DNA from: Planctomycetaceae bacterium
GTDB lineage: Bacteria; Planctomycetota; Planctomycetia; Planctomycetales; Planctomycetaceae
Direction of reading: 5' to 3'
Assembly: GCA_020426505.1 (NCBI GenBank)
Contig: JAGQPX010000130.1
Location: 1-47,324 of the forward strand
Length of the DNA stretch: 47,324 nucleotides
Below, piece after piece: positions 1-7,700 of the stretch. Each line of letters starts with the position of its first letter. Position 1 is the first letter of the stretch. The translations under genes and the position numbers were made by a program. A model generated the notes under the pieces. That model was not told where the DNA came from and made no database searches. It was given only the letters and a program-made list of their open reading frames with translations.

Positions 1-14
1 CGGGAGCGCTCCCG
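1..14. repeat. Perfect 14-bp palindrome at window edge
   Basis: The first 14 bases form a perfect palindrome (CGGGAGC/GCTCCCG) 29 bases before the rsfS start codon. It could be the end of a terminator for a gene outside the window, or an operator. No T-run follows it, and the left context is missing, so its role is open. Confidence 0.3.
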
Positions 15-43
15 TTGGTCGCGGCGAAACTTTTTGACTCCCC

Positions 44-424
44 ATGATCTCAACTACGGACATCTCGCAACGAACCCTCGACAACGCGATCGAAATCGCC
101 CGAGTCTGCGATGCCTATCGGGGTCGTGACACATTGGTGCTTGATCTCACCGGTATCACGCCCATCTGCGACTACTTTGTGATTACCACCGGCACCAACC
201 GCCGGCAGATTCACGCGATCGCTGACGAGGTCAACCGCGTCCTCAAGGAGAGCGGGTCCGCACGCAAAGGCCGCGAGGGTTATGACGAAAGCAGCTGGGT
301 CGTCCAGGACTACGGCGACATCGTCCTGCACGTCTTCACGCCGGAGACGCGATCACTCTACGACCTCGAAAACCTCTGGGGCGATGCCCCGCATGTGCCG
401 TGGGACGGTGACTCGGCGGAGTGA
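44..424 (+). CDS. rsfS: Ribosomal silencing factor RsfS
   Basis: This 126-residue protein is recognised as RsfS (Iojap/DUF143 family). The family binds ribosomal protein uL14 on the large subunit and blocks subunit joining, lowering translation in starvation or stationary phase. The sequence shows the family pattern LVLDLTGITPICDYFVITTG near residues 31-50, the RQIHAIADEV helix, a GREGYDESSWVVQDYGDIVLHVF block and the ending YDLENLWGDAP, which is diagnostic. Length is normal for the family. The ATG start follows a T-rich stretch without a clear Shine-Dalgarno. An upstream nadD or other translation-linked gene is common for this family but lies outside the window. Confidence 0.95.
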   Translation: MISTTDISQRTLDNAIEIARVCDAYRGRDTLVLDLTGITPICDYFVITTGTNRRQIHAIADEVNRVLKESGSARKGREGYDESSWVVQDYGDIVLHVFTPETRSLYDLENLWGDAPHVPWDGDSAE

Positions 425-426
425 TT

Positions 427-466
427 AACCACGGAGGCGCGGAGATGCAGAGGACGCGCGGAGATG
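427..466 (+). repeat. Family A inverted repeat, left arm of cassette 1
   Basis: A purine-rich phrase of the type ACCACGGAGGCGCGGAGATGCAGAGG ends in GAGGACGCGCGGAG at 450-463, just after the rsfS stop. The 14-base end is the exact reverse complement of 741-754 on the far side of the next small gene. The arm also contains AGAGG at 449-453, ten bases before the ATG at 464, so it may provide the ribosome binding site. Confidence 0.75.
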
Positions 467-724
467 GCTGATAAGCGTCGAGAAAGTGGTTGTCTCGTTC
501 AAATCGCTGGCGGAATAGCCGGCCTCCTTGCTGGACTCATCATCGGGTTCATCATCCTGCTATTTGCAGGTCTCGGAGGCAAGCTGACTCTACCGGTTAC
601 CCTCATCGCGATGACGCTGCCACCGATATTCTGTTCTGTCTGGGGGATGATCTATCCTCAGTTCTTTGGCCAATTGCTACTGGAGTTGATTCTCACCCTT
701 CTCCGGATGTTCTCGGGAGATTAA
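464..724 (+). CDS. Small two-helix membrane protein, unknown function
   Basis: An 86-residue protein with a short basic N-terminus (MADKRRESG) followed by two strongly hydrophobic segments, roughly residues 13-38 (Gly/Ile/Leu rich, with repeated small residues) and 41-63, and an amphipathic Leu-rich tail. It is probably an inner-membrane protein. No family was recognised. Its coding sequence is exactly enclosed by family A inverted repeats: the left arm touches the start codon, and the right arm begins 17 bases after the stop. This suggests it was acquired as a unit between rsfS and argS. Coding is supported by the hydrophobic pattern and the clean ATG and stop; function is unknown. Confidence 0.6.
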   Translation: MADKRRESGCLVQIAGGIAGLLAGLIIGFIILLFAGLGGKLTLPVTLIAMTLPPIFCSVWGMIYPQFFGQLLLELILTLLRMFSGD

Positions 725-740
725 ACCATGGTAAACCTCA

Positions 741-777
741 CTCCGCGCGTCCTCCGCGCCTCTGCGTCTCCGCGGTG
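741..777 (-). repeat. Family A inverted repeat, right arm of cassette 1
   Basis: Read on the minus strand, this is CACCGCGGAGACGCAGAGGC followed by GCGGAGGACGCGCGGAG. It is an imperfect inverted copy of 427-463, with 14 identical terminal bases. It ends ten bases before the argS start codon, so it forms most of the argS leader. Confidence 0.75.
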
Positions 778-787
778 AAGAAAACGA

Positions 788-2743
788 ATGAACATCCTCC
801 AAACCCTCCGCGACCGATTCGCTCTTGCGCTGGCTGACTTCACGGACGATCCGCAGACGTTCGCGGCGATGGTGCGGCCGGCTCAGGGGGCCAAGTTTGG
901 TGACTATCAGGCCAACTGTGCAATGCCGCTGGCGAAGGTGCACGGCACCAATCCGCGCGAGCTGGCCGCCAGCATTGTCAGCAAACTCGACCTGAGCGAT
1001 CTGTGTGACGCGCCGGAAGTGGCTGGTCCCGGGTTCATCAACCTGTCGCTACAGGATGACTGGCTGTGGGAGCAATCACAGTCACTCGCCAGCGATCTGC
1101 GGCTGGGCGTGCCTGCGACCGAGCAGCCTCGGAACATCGTCGTGGATTTCTCGTCGCCCAATGTCGCCAAGCCGATGCACGTTGGACACCTGCGGAGCAC
1201 GGTCATCGGCGATGCCCTGTCGCGCATCCTGCGGTTCCTCGGTCATCAGGTGACGACCGACAATCACATCGGCGACTGGGGCACACAGTTCGGGATGATC
1301 ATCTACGGGTACAAGCAATTCCTCGATGAACAGGCGTACGCAGATCAGCCTGTCGCGGAGCTCGCGAGGCTGTACCGGCTCGTCAACCAGTTATCCGACT
1401 ATCACGCCGCGATCGAGAAGTTGCCCATACTCGAACAGCGGGTGCATGAGCAACGTGAACTCCTCAGCGACGCGGAAGCAGTCGAACAGCCGGACAAGGG
1501 ACACAAGAAGCGATTGAAGAGTCTGCGTGCCGACCTGGCTGTCGCGACGGAGAGTATTGAGACGACCAAACGAAACATCGCCGCTGTCGAGTCAGACCCG
1601 CAACTAATGCAACTTGCGAATGACCACCCGAACATCGCCCGTGGTGCGCGGGACGAGACGGCCAAGCTACATGCAGGTGATGTGGAGAACACGCAGCTGT
1701 GGGAGCAGTTCATGCCGCAGTGTTTGAACGCGCTGGATGCGGTCTACGATCGGCTGGGCATCCACTTCGATCTCACGCTCGGCGAGAGTCACTACCAACC
1801 GATGCTGGCGAACGTCGTCGCGGACCTGAAAGCGAAGGGCCTCGCGACCGAGAGTGACGGCGCGATGTGCGTGTTCATCGCGGGGAACGATGCTCCCTTC
1901 ATCGTGCAGAAGGCGGACGGAGCTTTCAATTATGCCACGACCGACCTCGCGACCATTCGTTATCGCGTTGAGGAATTGGCAGCCGACACAATGTTGTATG
2001 TCGTCGACTCGCGGCAGGGCGAGCATTTCAAGTTGCTGTTCGCGACCGCTGAGAAATGGGGGTACACCCCAGAGATGCAGCACATCAAGTTCGGCACCGT
2101 GATGGGCAAGGACCGCAAGCCGTACAAGACCCGCTCGGGCGACACGGTGGGGCTGGAGAGTCTCCTTGATGAAGCCGTCGCCAAGGCGTACGAGATCGCA
2201 GCGGCCAACGACGATGCCAAGCCGGATGGCCCCGAACTTGATGAGCAGACACGACAGGAGATCGCTGAGGTGATGGGCATCGGCGGCATCAAGTACGCTG
2301 ACCTGCACATCAATCGCGAGAGTGACTACGTGTTCGACTGGGACACGATGCTCAACATGAAAGGGGACACGGCGACCTACATGCAGTACGCCTACGCCCG
2401 GACGCGGGGCATCTTGAGAAGGGGGGAAATCGATCCAGAAGTGTTGCGAAACGGCGAAGCCACTCTGCAATTCTCACACGAGGCCGAGCGTCAACTGGCA
2501 CTCAAACTATGTCAGTTCCCGGAGGCGGTCGCCGCCGCCGCGGAGGAGTCTAGGCCAAACCTGCTCACGCAGTACCTTTTCGAGACGGCTGGCGAGTTCA
2601 GCACGTTCTACGAGCACTGCCCCGTACTCAAAGAGGAGGACGAGTCCCTTCGCCTCAGCCGGTGCCTCCTCGTCGATCTGACCGGTCGTGTGATTCAGCA
2701 AGGACTTGAGCTACTGGGCATCCAGACCTGCGAGCAGATGTGA
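788..2743 (+). CDS. argS: Arginyl-tRNA synthetase
   Basis: Class I aminoacyl-tRNA synthetase that charges tRNA-Arg with arginine in the cytoplasm. The N-terminal Add1 domain spans about residues 1-90. The HIGH motif appears as HVGH (131-134) in SSPNVAKPMHVGHLRST. The ArgRS counterpart of KMSKS is MGKDRKPYKTRSG near 437-449. The C-terminal all-alpha anticodon-binding domain ends with the usual Met (GIQTCEQM), and NxxSxxYF-like contacts are replaced by SDYVFDW. At 651 residues it is longer than the usual 550-600. The excess is a charged, coiled-coil-like insert at about residues 205-275 (EQRVHEQRELLSDAEAVEQ and following). The start lies ten bases after a family A repeat, and no strong Shine-Dalgarno is visible. 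Confidence 0.96.
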   Translation: MNILQTLRDRFALALADFTDDPQTFAAMVRPAQGAKFGDYQANCAMPLAKVHGTNPRELAASIVSKLDLSDLCDAPEVAGPGFINLSLQDDWLWEQSQSLASDLRLGVPATEQPRNIVVDFSSPNVAKPMHVGHLRSTVIGDALSRILRFLGHQVTTDNHIGDWGTQFGMIIYGYKQFLDEQAYADQPVAELARLYRLVNQLSDYHAAIEKLPILEQRVHEQRELLSDAEAVEQPDKGHKKRLKSLRADLAVATESIETTKRNIAAVESDPQLMQLANDHPNIARGARDETAKLHAGDVENTQLWEQFMPQCLNALDAVYDRLGIHFDLTLGESHYQPMLANVVADLKAKGLATESDGAMCVFIAGNDAPFIVQKADGAFNYATTDLATIRYRVEELAADTMLYVVDSRQGEHFKLLFATAEKWGYTPEMQHIKFGTVMGKDRKPYKTRSGDTVGLESLLDEAVAKAYEIAAANDDAKPDGPELDEQTRQEIAEVMGIGGIKYADLHINRESDYVFDWDTMLNMKGDTATYMQYAYARTRGILRRGEIDPEVLRNGEATLQFSHEAERQLALKLCQFPEAVAAAAEESRPNLLTQYLFETAGEFSTFYEHCPVLKEEDESLRLSRCLLVDLTGRVIQQGLELLGIQTCEQM

Positions 2744-2758
2744 GTCGCGATCAGGGAT

Positions 2759-3256
2759 TCAACCAAACGCCAGTCCGATCGCCATGAGTGCCAGCACGCC
2801 GCCGCACTCCAGAGCCGCGAACAGACATCCGAGAATTGGAAACAGTTTCTGTCGGTCTGATTGAAACAGGCCGATTAAACCAAGTCCCCCGCCGATCGCT
2901 GCGACAAGCATGCTGAGGATCATGCTGCAACCGATCGCAATGAGTTGCGGGTCGTCCTGCCGTGGATTGGGATTTTCAATTCCGACGAACACCGCTCCAA
3001 TGAAGGTCCCCATGATGCCCAACCCGGCGAAGACCGTCAGTGCGACCGAGGCGATCCCCAACCCGGAATGCGGCAGTTGGTGATACCGACCGGGGCCGGC
3101 AGGTGTGTCGTATCCCTGTTTCTGCCAGTGAGCCCATTGTTCGTTCGTTTGGGCCGGCTCTTCTGACTTCTGCAATGATTGCTCATACGCGTCCCACGGG
3201 TCCGGCTCGTCCTGCCAGACATCGCGGTCATCCTGCCAGTCGTTCGAGTTCGGCAT
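2759..3256 (-). CDS. Membrane protein of unknown function
   Basis: A 165-residue protein with a hydrophilic, Trp/Asp/Gln-rich N-terminal half (about residues 1-60, with repeats of the WQD/DPWD type) and three hydrophobic segments near residues 67-92, 105-130 and 138-163. The architecture resembles small DUF4190-like membrane proteins, with an acidic cytoplasmic tail before the helices, but no diagnostic motif was identified. It is convergent with argS (the stops are 15 bases apart) and divergent from the GDSL-like gene. The ATG start at 3256 is followed by clean protein-like composition. Confidence 0.7.
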   Translation of the reverse strand: MPNSNDWQDDRDVWQDEPDPWDAYEQSLQKSEEPAQTNEQWAHWQKQGYDTPAGPGRYHQLPHSGLGIASVALTVFAGLGIMGTFIGAVFVGIENPNPRQDDPQLIAIGCSMILSMLVAAIGGGLGLIGLFQSDRQKLFPILGCLFAALECGGVLALMAIGLAFG

Positions 3257-3361
3257 GAGGCTTCAAGATGCGATTGGGCAAAGCAATTCCACACGGAGAG
3301 TACCCGACCGTTTAACACAGAGCCAGCGTGGCGACGAACAATCGTGTCTTGTCGTGCAGCA

Positions 3362-3391
3362 TTGGTATCCCGTTTCCCGGCAGAGTATGCT
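3362..3391 (+). promoter_or_regulatory. Candidate sigma70-type promoter
   Basis: TTGGTA at 3362-3367 and TATGCT at 3386-3391 are 18 bases apart, 35 bases upstream of the GDSL-like gene's ATG. A good Shine-Dalgarno (GAGGA, 3416-3420) lies six bases before that start. Both elements differ from consensus, so this is only a plausible call. Confidence 0.4.
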
Positions 3392-3426
3392 GGCGGAGCT
3401 TTGACTTTGTCTGATGAGGAATTTCC

Positions 3427-4371
3427 ATGCGACTTCGACATGCCATGCTCGCGATTTGCCTGCCGGTCCTGATGCACGGGGAGATAGTCTCTGTCGCTGA
3501 GTCCGCAGACGGCCCGGCCCTCCGAGACGGCGACCGTGTTGTCTTCCTGGGGGGCACGCTTGTCGAACGCGAGCAGCGATTCGGACATTGGGAGACACTG
3601 CTGACCGCTGCCTATGCAGGTCAGGACATCACCTTCCGCAACCTCGGCTGGAGCGGCGACACCGTTTGGGGGGAGTCTCGCGGACTGTTCGAACCTCACT
3701 TGGGGTATCAACGACTCGTGGAGCAGGTGACAGCTGCAAACCCGACCGTCGTGATCGTCGCCTACGGCAGCAACGAGTCTTATGCGGGTGAGCAGGGACT
3801 CGAAGCGTTCACGAATCAGTACGCAAAACTCCTTGACGACCTCTCAGCCAAGGACCGTCGATTCATTCTGCTCTGTCCCCTGTACCTCGAAGCATCGCAA
3901 ATCCCACACAATCCCGATGCTGCGTCCGATTTCGCCCAAACACAGAATGCTAACATCGATCTCTACGCCGAAGCGATCGGCTCACTCGCAGAGAGCGGCG
4001 GGCACGGCATCGTCGACCTGAGAGAACAGCATCGCCAACACCTCAATGGCGACGGTCCGCCACTGACCTTCAACGGCCTCACGTTCACCGATCATGGCTA
4101 TCGACGAACGGCGGTCTGGCTAACCGATCAACTCAGTGAGCATGTTCCGTTGGAATTCGAGACACCGTCTGTGGCCGCTCTGCGTGATGCGATCATCAAG
4201 AAGAACGAACTGTTCTTCCACCGCTGGCGACCACAGAACTTTACCTACCTCTTCGGCTTCCGCCAGCACGAGCAAGGCAACAACGCCGTCGAGATTCCTC
4301 AGTTCGATCCCCTCGTCGAACAGGCCGAACAGGAAATCGCAAAGCTCGCAGTGATGGCGACGAAGGATTGA
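3427..4371 (+). CDS. Secreted SGNH/GDSL-like protein with altered block I
   Basis: A 314-residue exported protein. The signal peptide is about residues 1-25 (MRLRHAMLAICLPVLMHGEI and following). The SGNH fold is supported by block II (NLGWSGDTVWG), block III (AYGSNES), alternating strands and helices, and a late block V-like FTDHGY with the expected His. The nucleophile block reads FLGGTLVERE where active hydrolases have GDS, so the classic serine is absent. It may be a non-catalytic carbohydrate- or ester-binding relative, or use another residue. In planctomycetes such proteins often lie beside PVC-type dehydrogenases, as here (4800-8306). The start is supported by GAGGA six bases upstream. 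The stop overlaps a family A repeat. Confidence 0.85.
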   Translation: MRLRHAMLAICLPVLMHGEIVSVAESADGPALRDGDRVVFLGGTLVEREQRFGHWETLLTAAYAGQDITFRNLGWSGDTVWGESRGLFEPHLGYQRLVEQVTAANPTVVIVAYGSNESYAGEQGLEAFTNQYAKLLDDLSAKDRRFILLCPLYLEASQIPHNPDAASDFAQTQNANIDLYAEAIGSLAESGGHGIVDLREQHRQHLNGDGPPLTFNGLTFTDHGYRRTAVWLTDQLSEHVPLEFETPSVAALRDAIIKKNELFFHRWRPQNFTYLFGFRQHEQGNNAVEIPQFDPLVEQAEQEIAKLAVMATKD

Positions 4372-4391
4372 ACCGCAGAGGACGCAGAGGG
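4371..4391 (+). repeat. Family A inverted repeat, left arm of cassette 2
   Basis: AACCGCAGAGGACGCAGAGGG begins on the last base of the preceding stop codon. It contains AGAGGG (4386-4391), seven bases before the ATG at 4399, giving the next gene its apparent ribosome binding site. An inverted partner lies at 4816-4844. Confidence 0.8.
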
Positions 4392-4398
4392 TTGAGTG

Positions 4399-4782
4399 AT
4401 GAACGTGAATGACGTTTCAGGACAGATTATTGATTCGGCGATGAAGGTCCACACTGTCCTCGGACCCGGTCTACTTGAGTCTGCCTACGAGGCATGTCTG
4501 CTCTTCGAGTTGCATCGTCGCGGACTGGAAGCACGATCGCAGGTGCCACTACCAATTCAGTATGACTCGGTCAAACTCGATGTCGGCTACCAACTCGACC
4601 TGCTTGTCGAAGATTTGGTAGTCGTTGAAATCAAGGCAGCCAATGAGCTAACTCCTCTGTACGAAGCCCAACTTCTCTCCTATCACAAACTCAGTGGCAA
4701 GCAGGTCGGTCTCCTGATCAACTTTCATTCAGTCCGACTCAAAGACGGAATCAAGCGTCTCGTCAACAACTACTCAGAATAA
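4399..4782 (+). CDS. GxxExxY protein (PD-(D/E)XK-like)
   Basis: A 127-residue protein (128 if the GTG at 4396 is used) matching the GxxExxY family. The naming motif is GPGLLESAYEACL near residues 22-34. A probable PD-(D/E)XK nuclease-like core follows: YQLDLLVEDLVVVEIKAANEL at about residues 63-83, with the Asp and the E-x-K pair in the expected spacing. The tail VGLLINFHSVRLKDGIKRLV is also typical. The biological role is not established; the fold suggests nucleic acid binding or cleavage. The gene fills a cassette of about 470 bp bounded by family A inverted repeats between the GDSL-like and PVC-dehydrogenase genes. The left arm carries its Shine-Dalgarno, so ATG 4399 is preferred. Confidence 0.9.
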   Translation: MNVNDVSGQIIDSAMKVHTVLGPGLLESAYEACLLFELHRRGLEARSQVPLPIQYDSVKLDVGYQLDLLVEDLVVVEIKAANELTPLYEAQLLSYHKLSGKQVGLLINFHSVRLKDGIKRLVNNYSE

Positions 4783-4799
4783 AATCCGGGTTCTCATCA

Positions 4800-7700
4800 A
4801 TGCCCAACTTCCTTTCTCTGCGTTCTCCGCGCCCTCTGCGGTTCATCCTCCCGGCGATACTTCTCTGTGGTCAGGTGCACGCCCAGCGGGACCTCAAGGA
4901 TATCCCGCCGCCGGACCCGGAACTGGAACGTAAAACATTCGTGCTACCCGAAGGATTCGAAGTCAATCTGTTCGCGGCAGACCCGCAGATTGCGAAGCCG
5001 ATTCAGATGAACTTCGATCCGCAGGGGCGATTGTGGATCGTCAGCAGTCACACGTATCCGCAGATTCTCCCCGGCGACGAGGCGAATGATCGTGTGCTGA
5101 TCCTCGAAGACGCAGATGGCGACGGCGTCAGCGACAGCACGACCGTGTTTGCAGAGGGGTTGTTGATCCCGACCGGGATCGAACCGGGTGACGGCGGCGC
5201 GTATGTCGCGGCGAGCACCGAAGTGTTGCATCTCAAGGATACGGATGGCGATGGCAAGGCCGACTCACGGCGGATCGTGCTCAGCGGTTTCGGCACTGAG
5301 GACACGCATCACATTCTGCACACGTTTCGCTGGGGACCCGCACAGCGGCTGTTCATGAAACAGTCGATCTACATCCACTCACACGTCGAGACCCCTTGGG
5401 GCGTGCAGCGACTGAACGCGGGCGGAACCTGGCGATTCGACCCGCAGACCTGGCGAATGAGCGTGTTCGACCGGGGTCTCGTCAACTCGTGGGGCATCGC
5501 CTTCGACGACTACGGAACCACGTTCGCGACTGATGGAGCGGGGGGCGAAGGCATCAACTACATCGTCCCAGGTGCGTCCTACCTCACCGCCTACGGCGCG
5601 CCTCGGATTCTGCACGGACTCAACCCCGGTTCACCCAAACATTGTGGACTGGAGATCGTCAACGGCCGACATCTCCCCGACGATTGGCAGGGGAGTCTGC
5701 TGACCAACGACTTCCGTGGCCATCGTGTCTGCCGGTTCGTCGTGAGCGAGGATGGCTCCGGATATTACTCGCAGGAGCAACAGGAAGTCATCAAGTCGGA
5801 TCACGTCGCCTTCCGTCCGATCGACATCAAGATGGGGTCGGACGGCGCGATCTACATCGCAGATTGGTACAACCCCATTATTCAGCACGGCGAGGTCGAC
5901 TTCCGTGATCCGCGTCGTGATCACACGCACGGTCGCATCTGGCGAGTGACGTACAAGGGCAACCCGCTCGTCGATCGTCCCAAACTCGTCGACATGACCA
6001 ACGATGAACTTGCTGCACAACTCGCTGCTCCCGAACGCTGGACCCGCAAGCAGGCCATGCGACTGCTGAAGGAACGCGGGCCAGACGTACTCACAGCGGT
6101 CAAGAAGTGGGTTCGCAATCTCGACAACTCGGCTCCCGGTTATCACCAACGGCGACTGGAGGCGTTACGGGTCTATCAGGCACACGATGTCGTCGAGCCC
6201 GAACTCTTGGAGTCATTGCTCACCGCGTACGATCACAACGCCCGAGCCGCCGCGACGCGCATCGTCGGCGACTGGCATCTACGATTGGACGATCCACTCG
6301 CACTGCTCGCACCTCGGGCGACTGATGAGCATCCGCGCGTCCGCCTCGAAGCGGTGCGGGTCCTTGCAGAAATCCAAGACCCGCGTGCGATCGAGATCGC
6401 CATGACGGCCCTCGATCCGGAAGTGCCGCCGCTATCGGCGTTCATGACTCCCGAGGAACGTCAGATCAACAAGCCGGGCGAAGCTCCGGTTGAGGTCGAT
6501 CAATGGCTCGACTATGCCTTGTGGCTGACATGCCGCGATCTGCAACCGGTCTGGCAACCGGCGCTGCTGGCAGGCGAGATCGACTTCGACGGCAACACAC
6601 GTCATCTCACATACGTCCTCAAGTCCGCCGGGTCAGCCGAGACGGTCGGAGTGCTCACCCAACTGCTGAGTGAAGGCGCAGTGCCTGACGATCAACGAAC
6701 CGATGTCCTCGAAGTCATCACCGAACACGGCGGACCGAACGAGCTTGGCGAGCTGTTGGAAATGACGGCGTCACTCGATGATGCAGGCTCGCAGGCGAAC
6801 GTGCTGGAGAGTCTGTTACGCGCCCATCGCCGCCGACAGATGGTGCCGGCAGGCGATCACGCTCCGCTTGAAGGTTTTCTCGCATCGGACAAAGCAGGTT
6901 TGCGTGGACTGGCAATGAGGTGCGTTGGCACATGGCACGTCGAACGTTTGTGGCCGCAGGTGAAGGCAACGGTGGAGAATCAGCAAGCGTCTGCCGCTGA
7001 GCGAGACGCGGCCATTCAGGCGGTCGCAGCCTATAGTGGTGACGAAGCGATCGAATTGCTGCGACGATTGGCCGGTGACAGTGGGGGAATAGATTTGCGT
7101 CTGCGTGCCATCCGTTCGCTGATGCCGCTCGATACGGATGCTGCGGTGCGTGAGGCTGTCGCCGTCATGCAGCAGAGTGAGGATGCCGGGCGGCTCTCAC
7201 CTTTGTTCGCTGACGTCCTGAATCAGAAGCCGGCCATTGAGCGATTGGCGACCGCTTTGAACGAACAGGACATCCCTGCGGACGTTGCGGTCGTAGCCCT
7301 GCGTGCTGTTCGTTCGTCGGGTCAGCAGTTGCCCGAGTTGACGTCCGCATTGCAAAAGGCGGGCGGCGTCACTTCCGGTCCGAAAGAACTCTCACCGGAA
7401 GAGATGGAGTCGATGATTGACCAGGTTCTCGCGGCGGGTGACCCGGCAGCGGGTGAGGCCATCTATCGTAGGGCCGAACTCAACTGCGTCAAATGTCATG
7501 CCATCGGCGGAGCAGGGGGCAAAGTCGGTCCGGACCTTGTTAGCCTCGGAGCCACCGCCCAACTCGATTACCTGATCAATGCTTTGCTCGACCCCAACAA
7601 GCAGGTGAAGGAGAACTATCACACGCAGGTCGTCGTGACGGACGAGGGGCAGACATTCTCGGGGATTCTCGTCCGCGCGTCGGACAGTGATGTCCTGTTG

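Noticed and set aside
1667..2470. 267-codon minus-strand frame inside argS
   Set aside because: Antisense to conserved catalytic and anticodon domains of argS.
427..4844. CRISPR array explanation for family A repeats
   Set aside because: The copies are inverted pairs around genes, not regularly spaced direct repeats, and no cas genes are present.
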